A DNA stretch of 64,000 nt from an uncultured Rhodopila sp. (GCF_903915725.1 NZ_CAIWTY010000069.1:43878-107877); one strand, 5' to 3'. Positions 1-8,072 are shown, counted from the stretch's first letter. Notes: generated by a model not told the origin, from the sequence alone. Numbers and translations are program-made.

Positions 1-678
1 GGTTTCCGCCAGATCCTCGGCGTCTCGATCATTCCGCCGTACGAGACCTACGTCCTGTATGAGGTCTACGTCACCCCCGGCCTGATCGCGATGATCCAGC
101 TTTTCAACGGCATGCAGTCGTCGCTGTCGATGGTCTACGACCGCGAAATGGGCAACATGCGTATGCTGCTGGTCAGCCCGTTCCCGCGCTGGTTCCTGCT
201 GGTGTCCAAACTGCTGGCCAGCACCACCGTCTCCATCCTTCAGGTCGCCGCCTTCATGATTGTCGCCTGGCTGTGGGGGGTCGACCTGCCGCCGTGGTCG
301 TTCCTGACCGCGCTGCCGGCGCTGGTGCTGTGCGGCCTGATGCTCGGCGCGCTGGGGATGCTGCTGTCGTCGCTGATCAAGCAACTGGAGAACTTCGCCG
401 GCGTGATGAACTTCGTCATCTTCCCGATGTTCTTTGCCTCCTCGGCGCTGTATCCGCTGTGGTTGGTGCAGCAATCCAGCCCGGTCGTCTACTTCATCTG
501 CCGGCTCAATCCCTTCACCTATGCGGTCGAGCTGATCCGCTTCAGCTTATACGGCAAATTAGATTTTCTCTCGCTCGCCGTTGTTGCCTCGGCCGCCACA
601 GTGTTTACCATCGCCGCCATTCTGGCCTACGACCCGGCTCGGGGGCTGCTCGTTCGCCGCGGAGGTGGGGCACCATGA
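1..678 (+). CDS. ABC-2 type transporter permease (5' partial)
   Basis: The reading frame is open from the first base, so the N-terminus lies outside the window; 225 codons remain. The visible part has the motif NGMQSSLSMVYDREMGNMRM followed by several hydrophobic segments, which is typical of the membrane subunit of ABC-2 exporters. It resembles the PedC-like permeases found beside PQQ-dependent alcohol dehydrogenase genes, but that link is family knowledge and not shown here. Its ATPase partner probably lies upstream of the window. Its stop overlaps the next start (ATGA), so the two genes are translationally coupled. Confidence 0.85.
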   Translation, partial: GFRQILGVSIIPPYETYVLYEVYVTPGLIAMIQLFNGMQSSLSMVYDREMGNMRMLLVSPFPRWFLLVSKLLASTTVSILQVAAFMIVAWLWGVDLPPWSFLTALPALVLCGLMLGALGMLLSSLIKQLENFAGVMNFVIFPMFFASSALYPLWLVQQSSPVVYFICRLNPFTYAVELIRFSLYGKLDFLSLAVVASAATVFTIAAILAYDPARGLLVRRGGGAP

Positions 679-1655
679 CACATATATCCCGGCGGGCGTT
701 GCTCGCGGCCGGCGCGGCATCCATCGCTCTACCCGTGCGGGCAGATAACCCGTTGCGGCTTGGCACTTTGCAGTTCGGCACCGTCCAGTGGGTGGCCGAC
801 GTCATCCGCCGGCATGATCTCGATACAAAACATGGCTTCGCGTTGCGCGGCACGATGCTCGCCAACAACGATGCCGGGCGCGTATCGCTGATGGCCGGTG
901 CGAGCGACGTCATTCTGTCGGACTGGGCCTTCGTCGCGGTGCAACGCGCCAGCGGAACGAAGCTGTGCTTCGCGCCGTTCTCCAGCGCCACCGGCGGCGT
1001 CATGACCGCGGCCGACTCGCCGATACGGCGGCTGGCTGATTTGAAGGGCCGCAGTCTGGGCGTGGCCGGCGGCCCGGCCGACAAATCCTGGCTTGTGGTG
1101 CAGGCTGCCGGACGCGGCCAGGGCATCGATCTCGCCACCGAGGCGAAGCCGGTGTTTGGCGCCCCGCCCCTGCTTGGCGCCAAGCTGCAGCAGCGCGAAC
1201 TCGATGCGGTGCTGACATACTGGAATTTCTCCGCCCGGCTGGAGGCCGCCGGCTTCCGCCAGGCCGTTTCGGTGGCGGATTGCGCCAGGGCGCTGGATAT
1301 CTCGCCGCAGGTCAGCATGGTCGGATTTGTCTTCCACGAAGACTGGGCGAACGCCAATCGAGCCGCGATCGACGGATTTCTCGCCGCCGTCGATGCAGCC
1401 GATGGGCTGCTGGCCGGTTCGGCCGAGGAGTGGGCGGCGGTGCGCCCGTTGATGGACGCCGACAGCGATGCGCTGTTCGTTCGCCTGCGCGACCGTTACC
1501 TCGCCGGCGTGCCGCGGGTGGATGCCGCGGAACAGGCCCGCGGTGCCGCCCGCCTGCTCGCCGTCCTGCACGAAACCGGCGGCTCGCAAGCGACGGGCGG
1601 CATCGAGACGCTGCCGCCGGGTGTCTTCTGGCCGGTCAAAGATGGGTCGAGCTGA
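675..1655 (+). CDS. ABC transporter substrate-binding protein (NrtA/SsuA/TauA-like)
   Basis: A 326-residue periplasmic binding protein. The start at 675 overlaps the upstream stop and gives an N-terminus MTHISRRALLAAGAASIALP, a twin-arginine-like signal peptide ending near ADN. The mature part has the layout of nitrate/sulfonate/taurine binding proteins: an early GTLQFGTVQW strand, then DLKGRSLGVAGGPADKSW and a C-terminal helical half. It should deliver a small ligand to the permease and ATPase that follow. The ligand cannot be read from the sequence. Linkage to an ABC-2 permease and an EthD-like protein suggests a role in solvent or alcohol metabolism, which is an inference. Confidence 0.85.
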   Translation: MTHISRRALLAAGAASIALPVRADNPLRLGTLQFGTVQWVADVIRRHDLDTKHGFALRGTMLANNDAGRVSLMAGASDVILSDWAFVAVQRASGTKLCFAPFSSATGGVMTAADSPIRRLADLKGRSLGVAGGPADKSWLVVQAAGRGQGIDLATEAKPVFGAPPLLGAKLQQRELDAVLTYWNFSARLEAAGFRQAVSVADCARALDISPQVSMVGFVFHEDWANANRAAIDGFLAAVDAADGLLAGSAEEWAAVRPLMDADSDALFVRLRDRYLAGVPRVDAAEQARGAARLLAVLHETGGSQATGGIETLPPGVFWPVKDGSS

Positions 1656-2418
1656 AGCCGGCGCGCTATCAATCGCGGCTCGCGACCGCCTGCTGTCCCT
1701 GCTGGGCTTCATCGCCATCTGGTGGCTGGGTTCTTATTTATCGGCCAACCCGAACCTGCTTCCGGGTCCGCAGCGGGTTGCCTTATTCGCCTGGCACGAA
1801 ATCGTAACGGGCGCGCTGCCGGCGGCGTTCGCCGCGACGCTGGCACGTGTCATCGTCGCCTTCATTCTCGCCATGCTCGGCGGGGGCGCCCTCGGCTACA
1901 TCACCGGCCGATCGGCCAGGGCCAATGCATGGGTGGATCCGTGGGTAGTGATCGGCCTCAATCTCCCCGTCCTCGTCGTCATTGTTCTCGCTTACATCTG
2001 GATCGGCCTTAACGACGCCGCCGCGGTCCTGGCGGTTGTATTGGCGAAAGCCCCGACAGTTGTCGTGACGGTGCGGGAGGGAGCGCGGGCGCTGGATCCC
2101 GGCCTGGCCGAGATGGCGCAAGCGTTCCATCTGCCGCAATGGCGGCGCCTGCGTCACGTGGTGCTGCCGCAATTGCTGCCCTACATCGCCGCCGCCGGTC
2201 GCAGCGGCCTGTCGATCACCTGGAAGATCGTGTTGCTGGTTGAACTTCTCGGCCGCCCAAGCGGTGTGGGTTATGTGCTGAATTTGTTCTTCCAGAACTT
2301 CAACGTCACCGGAATTCTGGCGTACGGCCTGGCGTTTGCCGGCCTGATGCTGCTGTTCGAGGCTGCTGTTCTGCAACCGCTGGAACGCCGCGCAACGGCC
2401 TGGCGGTCGAATGCTTAG
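1642..2418 (+). CDS. ABC transporter permease (SsuC/TauC-like)
   Basis: A 258-residue inner-membrane subunit with about six hydrophobic segments. The ATG at 1642 lies inside the end of the binding-protein gene (14-nt overlap) and was preferred over longer upstream frames, which have arginine-rich, non-native composition. The permease EAA loop is visible around EMAQAFHLPQWRRLRHVVLP, the contact site for the ATPase. It forms the importer with the flanking binding protein and ATPase. Confidence 0.88.
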   Translation: MGRAEAGALSIAARDRLLSLLGFIAIWWLGSYLSANPNLLPGPQRVALFAWHEIVTGALPAAFAATLARVIVAFILAMLGGGALGYITGRSARANAWVDPWVVIGLNLPVLVVIVLAYIWIGLNDAAAVLAVVLAKAPTVVVTVREGARALDPGLAEMAQAFHLPQWRRLRHVVLPQLLPYIAAAGRSGLSITWKIVLLVELLGRPSGVGYVLNLFFQNFNVTGILAYGLAFAGLMLLFEAAVLQPLERRATAWRSNA

Positions 2419-3154
2419 TGTTCGTATCGATCGCAAGGCGTATACGTCGGACTCCGGCGTCGAACGGACGATTTTGTCCGATGTCCATTTCTCGGTCGCA
2501 CCCGGTGAGGTCGTTGGCCTGCTCGGCCCATCCGGGGCCGGCAAGAGCACGATGCTGCGGATTCTGCTCGGACTCGACACAGCCTACGAAGGCCATGTGC
2601 GGCACGATTTCCGCCGGGTGGGCGTGGTGTTTCAGGAGCCTCGGCTGCTACCCTGGCTGACCGTTGAAGAAAACATCCGGCTGGTCGTAACGGATGACAT
2701 GCGGCAGCCGGATATCGGGTTTCTGTTGGAAACCGTGCAGCTTGGCCATGCCGCCGCGCTGCGGCCGCGGCAGCTTTCGCTCGGTATGGCCCGGCGGGTG
2801 GCGCTGGCCCGGGCCCTGGCGATTTCACCGGAACTGCTGGTGCTGGACGAACCCTTCGCGTCGTTGGACGCCCGGCTTGGCGCCGGACTCGCTGAAAGCG
2901 TGGCGCGCTGGGCTCGTTCCACCGGAGCGGCGGTCATCATTGCGACGCATGATCTGGCTCAGGCGATGGAGCGGGTCTCGCGGTTGCTGATTCTATCGGG
3001 CGTCCCTGCGCGCCTCTCCGCCGATCGGCCGGTTCCGGCGGCGGGCGATACGGCGCTGTACGCGAAGTTGTTGGCGGAATTCGCATTTCTCCGCGCTGAC
3101 AAGCGCGGCACTGAGGAAGTGCAGCAATTGCCGTCCGAGCAGACCTCGGGTTAG
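2411..3154 (+). CDS. ABC transporter ATP-binding protein
   Basis: A 247-residue ATPase. Walker A GPSGAGKS is at residues 39-46, the Q loop VFQEP at 73-77, the signature LSLGM (a variant of LSGGQ) at 122-126 and Walker B LLVLDEP near 142-148. An H-loop follows at IIATHDL. The start overlaps the permease stop by 8 nt. It is the energy-coupling subunit of the nitrate/sulfonate-type importer encoded just upstream. The altered signature motif is common in this subfamily and does not imply loss of function. Confidence 0.9.
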   Translation: MLSVRIDRKAYTSDSGVERTILSDVHFSVAPGEVVGLLGPSGAGKSTMLRILLGLDTAYEGHVRHDFRRVGVVFQEPRLLPWLTVEENIRLVVTDDMRQPDIGFLLETVQLGHAAALRPRQLSLGMARRVALARALAISPELLVLDEPFASLDARLGAGLAESVARWARSTGAAVIIATHDLAQAMERVSRLLILSGVPARLSADRPVPAAGDTALYAKLLAEFAFLRADKRGTEEVQQLPSEQTSG

Positions 3155-3188
3155 TATCTGCGCAAGAAAATTGATGCGGGGAGACGAG

Positions 3189-3530
3189 ATGCCGTTTCGG
3201 CTGGCCTGGTTGCTGTTGACGTTTGCCCTCAGCCTGCCGGCTGCGGCGGCTGATCGTTTCTTTATGTATAACCTCACTGACTCGACGACGTTCCCCGGTG
3301 TCTATCTGGCGCCTGTCGGAACCGGGCATTGGGGAACCAACCAGGCGCTCAACGACAAGGACAAGGCGATCGATCCGTCGGAGCGATTGCCGATCACGGA
3401 GGTCAGCCGTGGGTTGTTCGACGTCAAGCTGGTGGATGAGAAAGGCCGGGTCTGCATCGCGCACGGCATCGACCTGACCAAGGACACCACGTTTGCAATC
3501 CATGACGCGGATCTGGCCGACTGCCACTGA
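3189..3530 (+). CDS. small exported protein of unknown function
   Basis: A 113-residue protein whose start at 3189 is preceded by GGGGAG. The N-terminus MPFRLAWLLLTFALSLPAAA is a clear Sec signal peptide, so the product should be periplasmic. The mature part is about 93 residues and contains one pair of cysteines (near VCIAHG and DCH) that could form a disulfide. I do not recognise a family. It lies 34 nt after the ATPase gene and 26 nt before the EthD-like gene on the same strand, so it probably belongs to the same transcription unit. Confidence 0.7.
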   Translation: MPFRLAWLLLTFALSLPAAAADRFFMYNLTDSTTFPGVYLAPVGTGHWGTNQALNDKDKAIDPSERLPITEVSRGLFDVKLVDEKGRVCIAHGIDLTKDTTFAIHDADLADCH

Positions 3531-3556
3531 AACGCCTTCAACCACGGGAGAGAAAC

Positions 3557-3862
3557 ATGATCGTATCGGTGATTTACCAGCTTCAGCCGGGGCAAAAGCT
3601 CGATGTCGATTACTACCTGAAGACGCATATCCCGCTTGTCCAGGCGCGGTGGGGTTCGCTCGGCCTGAAGGGCGTGCAGGTTCTGAACGGCACGGGTTCG
3701 CCCGCGGGTTCGGCCCCTGCCATATTGATCACGTTGCTGGATTTCGAGTCGCCTCAGGCGTTCCAAACCGCAATCGAAACGCACGGCGCGGAGGTGATGG
3801 GCGACGTGGCGAAATTCACCGACACGCAGCCGTCTATCCAGTTCAACGACAGACTGGTCTAA
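3557..3862 (+). CDS. EthD family protein
   Basis: A 101-residue protein with the EthD-like pattern: MIVSVIYQLQPGQ, then YYLKTHIPLVQARW, and a C-terminal FTDTQPSIQFNDRLV. EthD proteins are small ferredoxin-fold alpha+beta barrel proteins, first linked to ethyl tert-butyl ether degradation; most have no known activity. A ribosome site GGGAGAG lies upstream of the ATG. It is followed by a strong hairpin and then the porin gene. Confidence 0.85.
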   Translation: MIVSVIYQLQPGQKLDVDYYLKTHIPLVQARWGSLGLKGVQVLNGTGSPAGSAPAILITLLDFESPQAFQTAIETHGAEVMGDVAKFTDTQPSIQFNDRLV

Positions 3863-3908
3863 GATCGGGTCGCGCGACGAACCGGCTTATCGTTCTTATA
3901 ACCCATTT

Positions 3909-3942
3909 TTATCGGTCTGACCGCTTGCGGTCAGACCGATAA
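3909..3942. repeat. 16-bp perfect inverted repeat with 2-nt loop
   Basis: The two arms are exact complements separated only by TT. The arrangement is TATCGGTCTGACCGC, TT, then the reverse complement, extended by one more T:A pair. It lies between the EthD-like gene and the porin start. The run of Ts lies before the hairpin and only AATTT follows, so it is a weak match to a rho-independent terminator. An operator or an mRNA-stabilising hairpin is also possible. Confidence 0.6.
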
Positions 3943-3997
3943 TTTGCGGAATTGTTGCCCCTTCCTGCCGGCAAAACAAAATCTTCGGGGCACGTCC

Positions 3998-5407
3998 ATG
4001 CTGATCCGGTTCCCGCGAGTCCTTGCGGGACTCCTCGTCATCGCGCTTATTCTGCCGTTATCCGCCCGCGGCGCCAGCCCCGAACCGGGCGATCCGACGT
4101 ATCACAACCTGAGATACGATGATGACTTTTCCTATCTGGCCGACGCCTCCAAGGCGACCAGTCCGTGGGACAAATTCAAATACATGCCGCTTGGCGACGG
4201 TCAATACGGCGCCAGCTATGTCAGCCTCGGTGGCGAACTGAGGTTCCGGGCGGAATCCTACCTCAACCCGAATTTCGGCATCAACGCGCCGCCCAGCAAC
4301 GGCTATCTGCTGGAGCGGCTGCTGCTGAACGCCGACGTGCATCTGACCGACTATTTCCGGATCTTCCTCCAGCTCGGCGAGATGGAACGCATCGGCGATC
4401 GCGGCGTCCCGTCCACCACGGATATCAACCAACTCGACATGATGCAGGCATTTGTCGACCTGCGTCCGCCGTCCCCGCTCGGCGACGCCCCGATTGTTCG
4501 CATCGGCCGGGAGGAGCTGTTGTTCGGTTACCAGCGCCTGATCGCCGTGCGCGAAGGCCCCAATATCCGCCGCGATTTCGATGGCTTCCGATTCGACGAT
4601 AAAATCGGCGGTGCATCGGTCGATGTGATCGCCGTCCGGCCGGTCAGCAACGCCGAGGGCGTGTTCGACGACCACACCAACATGAAACAATACATCTGGG
4701 GACCCTACGTCACCGTGCCGCTGGGACCGCTCGGCAAGGCGGATATCTATGAGCTGAACTATGAAAACGAATCGGCGAAGTATCGCGGCCTGACCGGCAC
4801 GGAAAACCGGGCCACCTTCGGGTTCCGTTTGTTTGGCGATTCAAACGGTTTCGACTGGAACGCCGAATTCGCAGGGCAGCGCGGCACGTTCCGGAACCTT
4901 GATATTCGCGCCGACATGCTGGCCGGCATTTTCGGCTACACGTTCCGAGACACGCTATGGGAGCCGAGGATCGGGATCGAAAGCAACTTCGCCACCGGCG
5001 ACAACGCCCACGACCGCCACACCCTCGGCACGTTCAACGCCATGTATCCGCGCCTGCCATACTTTGCCGAGACCTCGCTGCTGGTGCCGGCCAATGTCTA
5101 TGACATCCGGCCGGTGGTGAGCGTCAAGCCGGCGAAGGACGTGCTGGCGGTGTTCGGCTGGGATACGTTGTGGCGGGCTTCGATGACGGACGGCCTGTAC
5201 GGCAGCGGCATGGTGCAATACCCCGGCACTGCCAAGGTCACCGGCATGCGGGTGGGCACTGAACTGTCGGCCGACGTGCGCTGGCGGGTCAATCAGCATC
5301 TGCTGCTCGGCGCGATCTTTGCCGAGTTCCTGTCAGGGCCGGCGGTGCAGGAAGCGCTGGGCAAGAACGTCTCCTTCTTCGTGTTGTTCGCAACGTTCCG
5401 GTTCTAG
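3998..5407 (+). CDS. alginate export family outer-membrane porin
   Basis: A 469-residue protein. The ATG at 3998 is chosen because it starts a signal peptide, MLIRFPRVLAGLLVIALILP, cleaved near ARGASPEPG. The rest is rich in alternating beta-strand patterns and aromatic residues (for example SLGGELRFRAESY and RIGREELLFGYQRL) and ends in a phenylalanine-containing strand (FVLFATFRF), typical of outer-membrane beta barrels. The layout fits the AlgE-like alginate export family, members of which are often general porins and not alginate exporters. It could supply the outer-membrane route for the substrate of the upstream importer. Confidence 0.8.
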   Translation: MLIRFPRVLAGLLVIALILPLSARGASPEPGDPTYHNLRYDDDFSYLADASKATSPWDKFKYMPLGDGQYGASYVSLGGELRFRAESYLNPNFGINAPPSNGYLLERLLLNADVHLTDYFRIFLQLGEMERIGDRGVPSTTDINQLDMMQAFVDLRPPSPLGDAPIVRIGREELLFGYQRLIAVREGPNIRRDFDGFRFDDKIGGASVDVIAVRPVSNAEGVFDDHTNMKQYIWGPYVTVPLGPLGKADIYELNYENESAKYRGLTGTENRATFGFRLFGDSNGFDWNAEFAGQRGTFRNLDIRADMLAGIFGYTFRDTLWEPRIGIESNFATGDNAHDRHTLGTFNAMYPRLPYFAETSLLVPANVYDIRPVVSVKPAKDVLAVFGWDTLWRASMTDGLYGSGMVQYPGTAKVTGMRVGTELSADVRWRVNQHLLLGAIFAEFLSGPAVQEALGKNVSFFVLFATFRF

Positions 5408-5408
5408 T

Positions 5409-6572
5409 CTAGAACAGCGACAACTGCCGGGACGTCGCCGCCGCCGCATCGGGAACCGCGAACCGCCCGCAATCCAACTGTGTCCGCGCCTCGTCGAACC
5501 CGAGGCGCCGTGACGCTTTCCCAAACCGCTGCCCCAGAAGATCGGCGTACGGTCCGTGGCCGGTGAACCGGTGATGGAAGCGCGGATCGTTCAGCTCCCC
5601 GGCGCGCGTTTGCCGGATCAGGCTGAGCACGTGCCGCGCCCGGTCGGGGAAGTGCGTGTGCAGCCACGCCTCGAACATCTGCCGCAGCTCCAGCGGCAGC
5701 CGCAGCAGGATGTAGCTGGCGTGGCGCGCGCCGGCTGCCGCCGCGGCTTCGAGGATTTTCTCCATCTCCGCGTCGGTCAGCCCCGGGATCATCGGCGCCG
5801 CCAGCACCCCCGTTGGCACCCCCGCCCGGGTCAGTTCGGCGACCGCCTGCAGCCGCCGCGCCGGAGTCGCCGCGCGGGGTTCCATCACCCGCGCCAGCCG
5901 CGGGTCGAGCGTCGTCACCGACATATGCACCCGCACCAGGTTCCGCTGCGCCATCGAGGTCAGGATATCCAGGTCCCGCAGCACCCCGGCCGATTTGGTG
6001 ACAATGCCGACAGGATGGTTGTAGCGGTCCAGCACCTCCAGCACCGAACGGGTCAGCTTCAGCGTCCGCTCTATCGGCTGGTACGGATCGGTGTTCGACC
6101 CTAGCGCCAGTGTGCGCGGGACGTAACCGGGCTTGCGCAGCTCCTTCTCCAGCAGCTCCGCCACGTCCGGCTTGAAAATCAGCTTGGTCTCGAAATCCAG
6201 TCCCGGCGAGTAGCCGAGATAAGCGTGCGACGGCCGTGCGTAGCAGTAGATGCAGCCATGCTCGCAGCCACGGTACGGATTCACCGCCCGGTCGAATCCG
6301 ATATCGGGCGAGGTGTTCCAACTGATGGCGGAGCGGCTCGAATCCCGAATCAGGCTGGTGTCGAGTCGCGGGAGGTCGCCGATATCTTGCGTCAGCGTCT
6401 CCCACCCGTCGTCGAACGGGAAGGCGGTATGCGCATCGAACCGGACGCCGGGGTTGCTGACCGCGCCGCGTCCGGCGGTTTGCCGCCCCGGCATCGGCCG
6501 GGTCGCCTCCGCTTCCGGCAATCCAGCGATTTCAAAGGCGGCAACGGCGTCGCGGTCGATCGTGGTCTGCAT
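5409..6572 (-). CDS. PA0069 family radical SAM protein
   Basis: A 387-residue protein. The iron-sulfur cluster motif CEHGCIYC gives Cys103, Cys107 and Cys110 (CX3CX2C), preceded by FDRAVNPYRG, a hallmark of this subfamily. GSNTDPYQPIE and RVHMSVTTLD follow in the TIM-barrel part. The C-terminus RQLSLF resembles a beta-clamp binding peptide (QLSLF), an inference that would tie it to DNA replication or repair. The family is related to spore photoproduct lyase-like proteins, but its reaction is not known. It converges with the porin gene, with one base between their stop codons. Confidence 0.9.
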   Translation of the reverse strand: MQTTIDRDAVAAFEIAGLPEAEATRPMPGRQTAGRGAVSNPGVRFDAHTAFPFDDGWETLTQDIGDLPRLDTSLIRDSSRSAISWNTSPDIGFDRAVNPYRGCEHGCIYCYARPSHAYLGYSPGLDFETKLIFKPDVAELLEKELRKPGYVPRTLALGSNTDPYQPIERTLKLTRSVLEVLDRYNHPVGIVTKSAGVLRDLDILTSMAQRNLVRVHMSVTTLDPRLARVMEPRAATPARRLQAVAELTRAGVPTGVLAAPMIPGLTDAEMEKILEAAAAAGARHASYILLRLPLELRQMFEAWLHTHFPDRARHVLSLIRQTRAGELNDPRFHHRFTGHGPYADLLGQRFGKASRRLGFDEARTQLDCGRFAVPDAAAATSRQLSLF

Positions 6573-6685
6573 GGGATCGGGCGCCCCTTTTGCGTGTTCT
6601 TACTGCGTTCCTCCCTCCATCTCCCACACGCCAGGGGGTGGAGTCAAGAACACAGTGTGAACATGCGGGCGCCGGGGATAAAGGC

Positions 6686-6714
6686 TTGACAATACCCCCG
6701 CCGCATCCTTTTTT
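6686..6714 (+). promoter_or_regulatory. possible promoter of tRNA-Trp-secE-nusG
   Basis: A consensus -35 box TTGACA at 6686-6691, preceded by C as is common in alphaproteobacteria, lies about 70 nt before the tRNA. At the usual 17-nt spacing there is only a T-rich stretch (TTTTTT) as a -10 element. The -35 is therefore convincing and the -10 weak. Confidence 0.35.
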
Positions 6715-6761
6715 GCGGCCTCGTCGCGTCCGATCCCATGGGTTGAGCGCCGGCCCGCTGT

Positions 6762-6838
6762 AGGGGTGTAGCTCAATTGGCTAGAGCGCCGGTCTCCAAA
6801 ACCGGAGGTTCAGAGTTCGAGTCTCTGCTCCCCTGCCA
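6762..6838 (+). tRNA. tRNA-Trp (CCA anticodon)
   Basis: A full cloverleaf can be folded: D arm GTAGCTCAATTGGCTAGAGC, anticodon stem CCGGT/ACCGG with loop CTCCAAA (anticodon CCA), T arm CAGAG-TTCGAGT-CTCTG and an encoded CCA end. The acceptor stem AGGGGTG/CTCCCCT pairs except for one T:T mismatch at the sixth position. Upstream placement next to secE-nusG is the conserved order in many proteobacteria. Confidence 0.95.
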
Positions 6839-6885
6839 GCACCTTGGGCAACGGCTTGGTATCGTGGCGGCGATCTTCGAAGGAT

Positions 6886-7089
6886 GTGGCAAACGTGGCG
6901 TTTAATCCGGTTAAGTTCGTGCGTGAAGTCCGGCAGGAAGTGGCCAAGGTGACCTGGCCCGGCCGCAAGGAAACCATGGTGACCACCGGTCTGGTCTTCG
7001 CCATGGCCGCCGTCGCCGCCATCTTTTTCTTCGTCGTCGATCAGGTGATCGGCCTTGGGGTGCGCGCGTTATTCAGTGTGGGCATCTGA
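6886..7089 (+). CDS. secE: preprotein translocase subunit SecE
   Basis: A small one-span membrane protein of the SecYEG channel. The conserved amphipathic helix FVREVRQEVAKVTWPGRKET precedes a single membrane segment. GTG at 6886 gives 67 residues beginning MANVAFNPVKF. GTG at 6895 gives 64 residues and sits at a better distance from AAGGA (6880-6884). A TTG further up would add residues unlike the family. It lies between tRNA-Trp and nusG, the usual position. Confidence 0.9.
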   Translation: MANVAFNPVKFVREVRQEVAKVTWPGRKETMVTTGLVFAMAAVAAIFFFVVDQVIGLGVRALFSVGI

Positions 7090-7098
7090 GGGCATCAC

Positions 7099-7629
7099 AT
7101 GGCGAAGAACTGGTACGTCGTCCACGTATACTCCGGATTCGAAAAAAAGATCGCCCAGCAGATCACCGAGCAGGCCGCCCAGAAAGGCCTGGCCGAGCAG
7201 TTCGAGGCAGTCCTGGTGCCGTCCGAGAACGTCGTCGAGGTCAAGCGCGGCCGCAAGATCAACAGCGAGCACAAGTTTTTCCCGGGCTACGTCCTGGTGA
7301 AAATGGACCTGACCGACGACGCCTGGCATCTGGTCAAGAACACCCCCAAGGTCACCGGCTTCCTCGGCAGCAAGACCAAGCCCAGCCCGATCAGTGAGGC
7401 CGAGGCCGAACGCATCCTCAAGCAGAACCAGGAAGGCGTGGATCGTCCGCGTCCGGCGGTGATGTACGAAATCGGCGAGCAGGTCCGCGTCGCCGACGGC
7501 CCGTTCACCAGCTTCAACGGCACGGTGGAAGAGGTGGACGAGGAAAAGGGCCGGGTGAAGGTCAGCGTCTCGATCTTCGGCCGTTCGACGCCGGTGGAAC
7601 TGGAATACTCCCAGGTGGAGAAGCTTTAG
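7099..7629 (+). CDS. nusG: transcription termination/antitermination protein NusG
   Basis: A 176-residue NusG. It starts KNWYVVHVYSGFEKK, has the RNA-polymerase-binding N-terminal domain ending near KVTGFLG, and a C-terminal KOW domain (EQVRVADGPFTSFNGTVEEV). It joins elongating RNA polymerase and links it to Rho or ribosomes. It follows secE by 9 nt. Unusually, rplK and the other L11-operon ribosomal genes do not follow. Confidence 0.97.
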   Translation: MAKNWYVVHVYSGFEKKIAQQITEQAAQKGLAEQFEAVLVPSENVVEVKRGRKINSEHKFFPGYVLVKMDLTDDAWHLVKNTPKVTGFLGSKTKPSPISEAEAERILKQNQEGVDRPRPAVMYEIGEQVRVADGPFTSFNGTVEEVDEEKGRVKVSVSIFGRSTPVELEYSQVEKL

Positions 7630-7713
7630 CAGCGCCGCTGCATCGTGGGGTCTGCGGCCGTGCCGCCCCGTCATGCCGGCGAAGGTCGGCGGTGTTGGCG
7701 CGGTGCGTCAAAC

Positions 7714-7767
7714 TCAACGTAGGCTCATAAACTCCAGGACGTTGGAACCAAAGACGCTATCGGGCAT
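7714..7767 (-). pseudogene. VapC (PIN toxin) N-terminal remnant
   Basis: Seventeen codons encode MPDSVFGSNVLEFMSLR and then stop. PIN-domain toxins start with a pattern like FFDSNVLLY, and here the catalytic aspartate is replaced by glycine. The start codon overlaps the end of the antitoxin gene (7757), the normal vapBC arrangement. The rest of the toxin is missing, so it cannot act as an RNase. Confidence 0.65.
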
Positions 7768-7987
7768 TCGCCTCGTCGCGGTCGAACGTGAAGTCCGGAG
7801 GCAGCCGCCCCCGGAAGGCGAGAAGGCGCTCCAGCAGTTCCTCACGGCCGGGCTTGCGCGCGACGGCGAATTCCCGCGCGTCCGAGACATGGGTCTCGGT
7901 CTCATCGCCTTCCGCAAGCAGCAACGTCGCGACCTTGGCGGCGGTGAGACGGACTGCCAGACCCGTGCGACATTTGCCGATCGGCAT
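7757..7987 (-). CDS. VapB-like antitoxin, AbrB/MazE fold (orphan)
   Basis: A 76-residue protein starting MPIGKCRTGLAVRLTAAKVA. It then has LLLAEGDETETHV, the swapped-hairpin AbrB DNA-binding pattern, and a C-terminal toxin-binding tail REELLERLLAFRGRLPPDF. The ATG at 7987 is preceded by GGAG; ATG codons at 7990 and 7999 are alternatives. The position that is usually tryptophan (SKWGNS) is replaced by cysteine (GKCRTG). The toxin partner downstream is broken, so this antitoxin may persist as a regulator or be decaying. Confidence 0.7.
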   Translation of the reverse strand: MPIGKCRTGLAVRLTAAKVATLLLAEGDETETHVSDAREFAVARKPGREELLERLLAFRGRLPPDFTFDRDEANAR

Positions 7988-8072
7988 CATGCGCTCCATG
8001 GGTATACCGAAGTCGCCGTGTACATCTGACGACTGTCCAGCGCAACGGATCGGTGTCCCCGGTGGCCGCCCG

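Noticed and set aside
3998..5407. An alginate biosynthesis role for the porin
   Set aside because: No alg genes are nearby, and many proteins of this barrel family are ordinary porins.
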